From Hemerocallis citrina (lineage: Eukaryota > Streptophyta > Magnoliopsida > Asparagales > Asphodelaceae): a stretch of 64,000 bases of DNA. The stretch lies in the NCBI GenBank assembly GCA_017893485.1, contig CM030368.1, forward strand, positions 171,929,004 to 171,993,003. The letters run 5' to 3'. The position numbers and the translations under genes were made by a program. This document shows positions 57,601-64,000 of this stretch, in pieces (the stretch's first letter is position 1; every line of letters starts with the position of its first letter). Under the pieces are notes generated by a model that ran no database searches, had not been told where the DNA came from, and saw only the letters and a program-made list of their open reading frames with translations.

Positions 57601-57947
57601 GCTGGGATTGGTGAGCAGAAACTTTAGCTTTCAAGTGGAGGCAGGACTTGTTTAGATTAATTTTTTTTCTTTAATTATTTATTCTTGCTACTTAAGACTT
57701 GTAACGGGCTACGTTTCCGAGTTTTACATTTGATCCAGACTTGAAAACTATGTGGACATTATTATTTATTTTCAATTGTTTTTTGTTGCTTAATAAATTA
57801 TTCATGCATGCTTGGTTGTATATATATTCGTGATATTCTTGTTGTGATGCTGAGTCGATCCTACAGCTTATGGATGATGTTAAAATCATTCGCTGGGTTT
57901 CGTCACGCGCTCGTATTCCATGTTTTTTTGGAAAGCGGGGCGTGACA
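54681..57947 (+). repeat. N1 3' LTR (3267 bp)
   Basis: Uninterrupted counterpart of 38568-41411 plus 51712-52137. CTATATA at 54974 lies within a CCCTAA cluster (54962-55045). GC-donor motif at 55869, candidate intron 55872-57580, conserved block 56741-56817, GTGACGGGGGCCACC repeats (about 56831-56988), end GTGACA. Confidence 0.96.
55872..57580 (+). other. Candidate intron inside the N1 3' LTR
   Basis: Donor AAG|GCAAGTA at 55869-55878; acceptor TTTTTTTATGCAG ending at 57580; GCACTAAGGGCG upstream. 1709 bp, against about 1700 in the 5' LTR once G2 is removed. Confidence 0.38.
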
Positions 57948-58217
57948 TGTGGACACTCCTAATATCTTCCTTTGGGTCCAACACAAAAATACAAAATTAT
58001 GGATAATAAGTCATATGTCGTTTCTTTCCTTCTGATACTGTTTACTTCTTTTCTTGCATTCCATTTGTCATCATGCATCAATTCATTAATTGACCCAAAT
58101 TCTTATCCATGTTCTTTCGCATTCCGGGGCTATCACCATTTCATTTCTCTTCCTTTAATTCTCTGTTTTGTTACCCGCGAAGTTTGTTTTTGCTTTGTCC
58201 TACATTTCGTCTGAATT
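57948..58217 (+). pseudogene. N2 interior remnant with protease relic
   Basis: An 80-codon frame (57972-58214) contains YPCSFAFRGYHHFISLPL, which parallels [18 protein letters not shown] of the G2 protease with the active-site Asp lost. It runs straight to the hairpin/PPT, so RT and integrase are deleted. Confidence 0.5.
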
Positions 58218-58258
58218 GAATTTCGAGGACGAAATTCTTTTTGTAAGGTGGGTAGGAT
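58218..58258 (+). promoter_or_regulatory. N2 hairpin and polypurine tract
   Basis: Stem GAATTTCG (58218) and CGAAATTC (58230) with loop AGGA; both outer bases have changed together relative to G2. AAGGTGGGTAGGAT leads to the LTR start at 58259. Confidence 0.85.
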
Positions 58259-61139
58259 TGTAACCCCCATTGCCACAAATACATTTTCTGAATATTTTCT
58301 GTATTTTGATTATTTATAAATTCATTTTGTTTTTAATTTCATTTTGGATCTTCTATTAAAATCTTTTCTATCGAAAATTATATTTATTTCGAATAATGGT
58401 GTATTTTAATTTTATTTTATATTCCTAATTGATCGGCTATTTATATTTGAGCCCAAATCAAATGTATTATTACATCCGAAATATTTAATAAATTTGTTAA
58501 ACCCAATTCCTATTTTGTTATACAATCTTATTATTACTATTGTTATTGTCATTATTATTATTATTAATATTCTTGTTATTATTATGGTTATTATTTTTAT
58601 TATTATTATCATTGTTGTTACCGTTATTATTATTATTGTTGTTATTATTATTATTACTTTTGATGGATTATTAAAAATCCATTTCTACTTATGAATTGTA
58701 TTTGTAGTCATTTCAAATAATTTCTACATTGTAATACAAATTATATTTTGTTATAAATCCTATTTCTATTGGTTATTTTTTTCACTATTAGATCTTTAAC
58801 CCAAACCCTTAGCCTATTTCCCCTATTGGATCCCATACCCGCTTACCCAATAACCCAAACCCACTTAACCCAATATATATACCTACTCCACCCTAGCAAA
58901 CCTTAACCTTACTCCCTACTGCACAACCCTAGCCGCAAAAAAAAAAACGATTTGGACCTCATTTCCTGTTCACCCCCTACCTTTCTCTCTTCCCCCTCCT
59001 CTGCTTATAACGCTAGTCGCCACCACCTTCTTCATCGCCTTCCATCATCACCATTACGCCCGATCATCGTCGCTCTCCGCCCTCAGCCTCCTCAGCCACC
59101 TCAGTCGACTTCCCACCACCGAGCACCGCATCGAAGCCTCGTCAACCTCGCAGTGCCTTCCTCCATCGACCATTTCCTTCTTCGTCCTCTTCCCTAGCCA
59201 TGCTTCGTCGTCCCCTGTCTCCAACCCCGATCGCCACCAGCACCTGCACCCGCACCCGCGACCTCGCCATCACCCGTCATCCTCTGCAACCCATCTGTTG
59301 CTCCTCCCGCAACCTTCGAGCGCTGCCTCACGCCACCGCAGTACACTGCGACCTTCCGTCGCTCCTGCAACCCACCAGTCATCGCCTATGCACCTCCGAA
59401 ACCCTGCCCCGATGCCGCTAGCAGTGCTTCACCACAACCCCCCAGTGTCGCCAACCCCAGCATCGGCCTCCCCTCGTTGTCGTCCTCTATGTTGACTGCA
59501 CCACCTCACCACGATCCCCATTACTGTTATCCCCCGCAACCCATCGAAGCCCGCTGCTGCTGTGCTCCTCGACCACCACAGTCGCCTGCCCAACACCACC
59601 CGAGCACCCCTCGTCGTCAGCCGTCAAGTCAAGCCCCTCCCTAGCCGAAGCCCTCTTGATGTTGCCGTTCGATCTCGCTGTTCGGCCGAGATCCACTGTG
59701 TGTTGCTGTGGTTGCGGTCCAATCAACTTATGTTGCTGCGTGTCTCCTTGCACGTAGCGTGCACATGCTCTAGCAGATTCGTATTCACAGATCATCTTCG
59801 TCTTACTACCAATCAAGGCAAGTAACTTGTACGATTCATTCGTTTCCCCGTACAAGCATCTTTCTGAAATACCGCAAGTAGATTTTAGTTGTGACTCACC
59901 TTTTGCTATCGGTGATACATTTTGATCCTACTCGTTGTTCGTCTCCATTAATTTTCATAATCGTAAGGTTCACAACCATTCGTTAATACTCTCATTTCAC
60001 AACAACTAGTTAGATCTAATTATTTATCTAATTATTGGCTACATAAATTTATGAACCACCATGACTTGTAGATATTTGGTTGTATGATGAATGTGTTGAT
60101 ATTGCTTTCCTTTTGCTATGAGTTGAGAATAGACATGGGTTCTGTTGAATGATTATAAATCCCTAATTTGTATCACACATTAACTTAGATTCATGGTTGT
60201 TAATAATCATGTTACATTTCATGCAAAAGAAATCACTTATGCTGCTGTCCTGATCTTGCTTGGTAATTTTGACCCTGTTAATGACAGAATTTTGAATTAT
60301 TTTCTGAATATGGATTGTAGCCCCATGTGTTTAGTTTTCAGAACTTTTTACGGAATCAAATTCTGAATGATATTTTGTGAGTTATGGCTATTTTAGTACT
60401 GCTGGGTCTGGATTTCCAGATCCACAATTTCACGGTATCACCTTGTTTTGCAATTTAATTTGGATATGTTATCAATAATATAATAATATAAAATTTAACT
60501 TGCTGAGACTAGACATGCTAGGGAATCCCCCATAATTTTCCTGGATCTATTTGATGATTTTTCAGATCTGATTCATACATGTGAACATAATTTTAAAAAT
60601 TCTGGCTGAATACAAAATCTGTAAAGAATGAGTAATTGAACCTAGTTTCTGTAACTTTTATATATCATGTGTATATGTGCTGGAACCGATAGAGAGTCTA
60701 ATTTTTCGAACTTCTGACAGATCTAGATTTGCTTTTCTGTAGCAGCAAGAATTTCAGTTTTGGTGCAGCAACATCCTGCTGTCCAAAATTGGAGTTTTTA
60801 TTGTTTCAATGTTTATAATTTTGTTTATGACAACCGAACATGTTTCTCGCCCAGTATGAACCTGGCTTCTGTCCCTGTCATATTTACCTGTCTCTGATTA
60901 TGCACCTACATGTCTGTTTTGGTAAAAATAATAAGTAATCAAGCCGGGGTTTAAGGAAAAGATCTAGTAGTGGACAATATTGGTAAGTGTACTCGGAAGG
61001 GGGCCCATGTTTCCCACTTGTTACTTGGTTCATGAACTAGTTATATTATTATTTGATTCATGGACTAGTTACTATAGATCCATGAACTAGTTATATTATT
61101 ATTTGATTCATGAGCCCATCATATTATCACTTGACTTGT

Positions 61140-61532
61140 GAACTAGTTATAGAAATCCACGAACAAGAGATCCACAAATATAGAGCAACGAACCCACGAA
61201 CAATTGCACGAACACACGGCACGCTTCTTAAAGCAAGAGAAGAGAGAGACCACAAGAGAGAGATGTGGGGCTTGCGGCCAAGAAGGTTGGTCGGCCAAGA
61301 GTGGAGGTGATCGGAAACGGGATGAGATGAAGTATATGGTGGTGGTCGGTGGTCGGATGGATGAGTGGATGGAGTGTGGCTAAAGGGGGTCTCGGGATGA
61401 GGGGGATGATCGGCCTGGGGTGCAGGTCGAGAGGAGAGGGGCATCAGGTCTGGGGTGGTGTGCGGTGCAAGCAAAGGGAGGCTGGGGGTTAGGATGGAGA
61501 TTAGGGTTTTTGGTGAGGGAGAGAGAGAAGGT

Positions 61533-61611
<79 letters not shown>

Positions 61612-62064
61612 GGATTAGGTTAAGAATATGAGATGGGTTATTGGGTAATTGGGTTGTGGGTAGATTAGGAGTAGTAATAGGATTGTTTAATGGGTATTGT
61701 TATGGATTAATTGCATAGGATTCAAAATAGGATTGGGTTTAATTTAGCTTTGGTAAATCTATTAGGGATCAAACAATAGGATTGGGAATAGGATGAGCAA
61801 CCAATCGCCACCACAAGCACCCAAGAACAATTAAAAAAAATAATGGGGACAAGAACCAAATGAAGGAAAACAATAATTGACGTAAACGAAACAAAAGACG
61901 AACAAAAAGCAACACAAAGAGCTCAAAATGAAATAAATGAATATATATTGAAAACAACTCCAATATACGTTCCAAAAAGAAATACAAGAGGAAAACAAAG
62001 AGAGAAAACACACGAAAATGAGAAATACACTCAAAAATACATAAAACGAAAAATAGTTGTTACA
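61140..62064 (-). repeat. Inverted 5' LTR fragment of another element
   Basis: Read on the minus strand from 62064 it begins TGTAACAACTATTTTTCG, passes an AT-rich U3, a long TA repeat at the TATA position, then CCCTAATCTCC and a CpG-rich leader, as in the N1 and N2 LTRs. Its far end near 61140 is unclear and no LTR terminus was found there, so it may be truncated. Confidence 0.55.
61535..61608. repeat. (TA)37 microsatellite
   Basis: Pure TA dinucleotide run of 74 bp. In the inverted LTR fragment it sits where the TATA box would be, just upstream of the CCCTAA-type motifs. Confidence 0.97.
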
Positions 62065-62850
62065 CTTGCTTGATACATGATGCTTGAGTACATGGTCCGA
62101 TAGAATCCACCACTAGGCCTAAACGTAACTTGTTTATATGCAACAATCATGTGGTATATATATGGGATGCATGAGTGGTGCATTAGATAGGATTAAATAA
62201 TGGACTTAAGAATAACATGTTTTGCCTGTACACACTTGTTACCAGTCACGCATGCTACTTGATACCTGTTACAAATTACATGTTCACTTGTCACATTATT
62301 CTGTTACGTGGCTCAGTTTACTTGCTTGCTAGTTTGATTGGACCCGCTTCACTAGTTGCATTCCTGCCAAGATATATTGTATGTTCTTGATTCCAATTCC
62401 CTGTTCTATGCTTCTTGTATTTGTTCCTGTACCCTTTTGCTTGTACTACTTGCGGCCCGTAGCTTGCACTAACGGACATTTTGTCTCCTGCTTCTCTATT
62501 TTCTTCCAAATGTTAAATATACAGGTTTTGGAGATTAGCTACCTGACGGAGTGATTGATCAAGTGTTTTGAGCTTGGGATGAAATCTTTATGCTTTAGTT
62601 ACTTTTGGTTTGAGTTTATTCATTCCATGTTGCTACTTGAACTTGTATGGGGCATGTTGCTCCGAATATTTGTTCTCCTTCTAGATCTTATTTTTATTTG
62701 AGGATTTTGTATTTATTTTCAAATAATTCTATTGATTATAAGATTTATTTCGTGCATGCGTGGTTGTAAATCTCTTGTATATTCCTGTTGTGTTGTTGAG
62801 TCGATCTTTATAGCTTATGAATGATGAAAATCATTCGCTTGGCTTTGTAC

Positions 62851-64000
62851 CACGCCCCGCTTCCCAAAAAATATGGAATACAAGTATGTGACATGGCGCA
62901 ATGAATGACTTGTGTCGTTCATAGGCTGTCATCATTTCAACTCAATAATATAAAACATGAAGTAATAAAACCATGCATGCAATAAAAGAATAATCACATA
63001 AATAAAAACATTGGTTATTAAGCATAAAAATAACCAACACCAAAATAACCCAACATCTGGAATATAAGAACTTACCAAATAGCTCGAGAAGCTCCTGCTC
63101 CAATCCTAGAAGAACTGATCACCAATGCCTCCTGGCAATTCTCCTTGTTCACCTGTAACTGGATCAACTAGAGTGGAAAAGAAAATGTCATTAGAGCAAG
63201 TCGTGGACAACAAGTAGAGAAACAGAGAACAATGACAATAATGGTGTAACGATGAATACATTGGACGATGAAATCAATAGTATTGAACAGTGATAAGGCA
63301 ATAATAGTACAATGTGCAATAACGATGATTTATAACGATAATAATGAACAATAACAATAATGGTAACAATAATGATAACACTGTTCAATAAGGACGACTA
63401 TATGCAATGACAATGTGATGAAAGTCTTAAGTCTATTATTCATTTTTTAATCCTAGCTAATGCACGTACTACTGCATCCCATTCTACAGGTTCCATGCAT
63501 ATAATCAATTTCTTTTAGACTAAGGTGGTAGATTCTATAGGTCATGTACTTGCACGATAACAATAGCAATTTCTTGCACAATAACGATAACAATAGTCAG
63601 CATGATAGGTCCTTAAAACAATACACGATGAATTGGGATACTGCAGTCAGTAATCCAACAATAAATCGATAGCACTAGCTGACACAATATTTTGGGAAAA
63701 AAGCCCACAATACCGAGTACAATCACTATATTATCAACTACCCTTGTCAACCCTTAACCCCGGCTTGATTAACATTCTTTATTCAATTAACATACAATAA
63801 TGCGATTAATAAGGGACACTAGAAAAGATGGGAACACAACCCTAATATCATGCAATATACTCTATACAATCAGATGCACCAAAGACAACATTATAGATTC
63901 AAACATATATATTTAAACATAGAAACCCAATTCTGGACAGCAGTAGGTTACTGTACCAAAATCAGAATTTCCGTTTATACAAGAGAGTAAATGTGGATCC
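62851..64000 (-). repeat. Inverted LTR N3 (3' part), runs off the window
   Basis: CACGCCCCGCTTCCC at 62851 is the reverse complement of the common LTR end GGGAAGCGGGGCGTG. On the minus strand the sequence further matches the group layout: TCATTCATTGCGCC near the end, an acceptor-like GATCCAGTTACAG at about 63150, ATT/GTT-type repeats (63220-63390), and a diverged copy of the CCGGGGTTAAGG block (63690-63773). It abuts N2 tail to tail. Confidence 0.72.

Larger units (their letters stand above)
38568..57947 (+). mobile_element. Non-autonomous gypsy-derived LTR element N1
   Basis: Its LTRs are 38568-41411 plus 51712-52137 (split by G2) and 54681-57947. They have nearly equal length, 3270 and 3267 bp after removing G2. 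PBS at 52148 and polypurine tract at 54666 are present. The 2.5-kb interior has no gag, RT or integrase, only two protease relics, ATT-rich repeats and an embedded LTR-like piece. It would need proteins from a relative such as G2. Flanks TGTGC and TGTGG form a 4/5 TSD. It resembles LARD-type elements. Confidence 0.88.
59818..62524 (+). other. Candidate intron inside the N2 LTR (enlarged by insertion)
   Basis: Donor AAG|GCAAGTA, acceptor ATATACAG at 62524, branch-point-like CACTAACGG at about 62468. 2707 bp, or roughly 1.8 kb without the inverted insertion, similar to G2 and N1. Confidence 0.35.
57948..62850 (+). mobile_element. LTR element N2, 3' part only
   Basis: Short interior remnant, hairpin, polypurine tract and a long LTR. 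Its left side is replaced by N1, which probably inserted into N2. Its 5' LTR was not found, and the terminal bases of its LTR are replaced by an inverted LTR at about 62851. It is related to G2 and N1 by shared motifs but diverged in most of its LTR. Confidence 0.75.
58259..62850 (+). repeat. N2 3' LTR, with inserted inverted LTR fragment
   Basis: Starts TGTAACCCCCATTG. ATT-type repeats at 58525-58665; TATA-like TATATATA at 58874-58881; CpG-rich leader; AAGGCAAGTA at 59815 with the CTTGTAC/GTACAAG hairpin at 59826-59856; conserved block 60940-61016. An inverted LTR fragment interrupts it between about 61140 and 62064. It resumes with GCTTGATACATGATG and has the acceptor-like AAATATACAG ending at 62524. 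It stops at ATTCGCTTGGCTTTG, about 45 bp short of the expected GTGACA end. Confidence 0.82.

Noticed and set aside
61420..61623. Tyr-Ile repeat ORF
   Set aside because: Translation of the (TA)37 microsatellite.
63220..63400. Regularly spaced ATAACAATAATG-like units that could suggest a CRISPR-like array
   Set aside because: Irregular ATT-type microsatellite in an LTR of a eukaryote; there are no unique spacers of constant size.

Overview
This is plant nuclear DNA, probably from a eudicot. The evidence is plant-lineage Ty3/gypsy elements (Tekay/Del-like and Tat-like), plant L1-type LINEs, a Mutator-type MITE, initiator-methionine-tRNA primer-binding sites, and one spliced leucine-rich-repeat receptor kinase of the HAESA/HSL1 family. 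Roughly nine tenths of the window is mobile DNA. The receptor kinase (16218..19776, minus strand) is the only host gene that looks complete. A broken C-terminal exon of an unidentified host gene lies at about 14.85-15.21 kb.

Layout. 1-9521: degenerate Ty3/gypsy element G1 (plus strand; its 5' LTR is cut by the window edge), inserted into a minus-strand Tat-lineage relic (9522-12018) that keeps protease, RT, RNase H and a second, archaeal-type RNase H. 12.0-16.2 kb: LINE-derived debris, including a 1.57-kb insertion with an imperfect 16-bp target-site duplication (TSD), and the broken host exon. 16.2-20.0 kb: the HSL1-like gene and its promoter. 20.57-20.74 kb: a MULE-type MITE with a 9-bp TSD. 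21463-28173: LINE LN1 (minus strand) with a perfect 16-bp TSD. About 28.3-38.1 kb: LINE LN2 (plus strand), whose ORF1 is split by a solo LTR (31489-33879, TSD CCCTG). 38568-57947: non-autonomous LTR element N1, whose 5' LTR is itself split by gypsy element G2 (41412-51706, TSD TGCAC). 57948-62850: 3' part of a third element, N2, which carries an inverted LTR fragment. 62851-64000: an inverted LTR (N3) that abuts N2 tail to tail and runs off the window.

How the parts relate. G2 is the only member of its LTR group here with a near-complete gag-pol, and it is damaged by three nonsense codons and two frameshifts. N1 and N2 have lost RT and integrase and keep only relics of the protease region next to the polypurine tract (PPT). 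Despite divergent LTRs, the group shares several architectural signals: a GC-type splice-donor motif followed by a short hairpin, a matched acceptor about 1.7 kb downstream (a candidate intron inside the LTR), a block of about 75 bp beginning CCGGG, and a hairpin just before the PPT whose paired bases co-vary between families. G1 shares the PPT hairpin. G2 also carries an 81-bp in-frame GT...AG segment at the gag-protease boundary. These shared RNA-level signals are the most interesting content of the window.

Limits: everything was read by eye. Clade names, element ages and splicing are inferences, and no alignment or database search was run.
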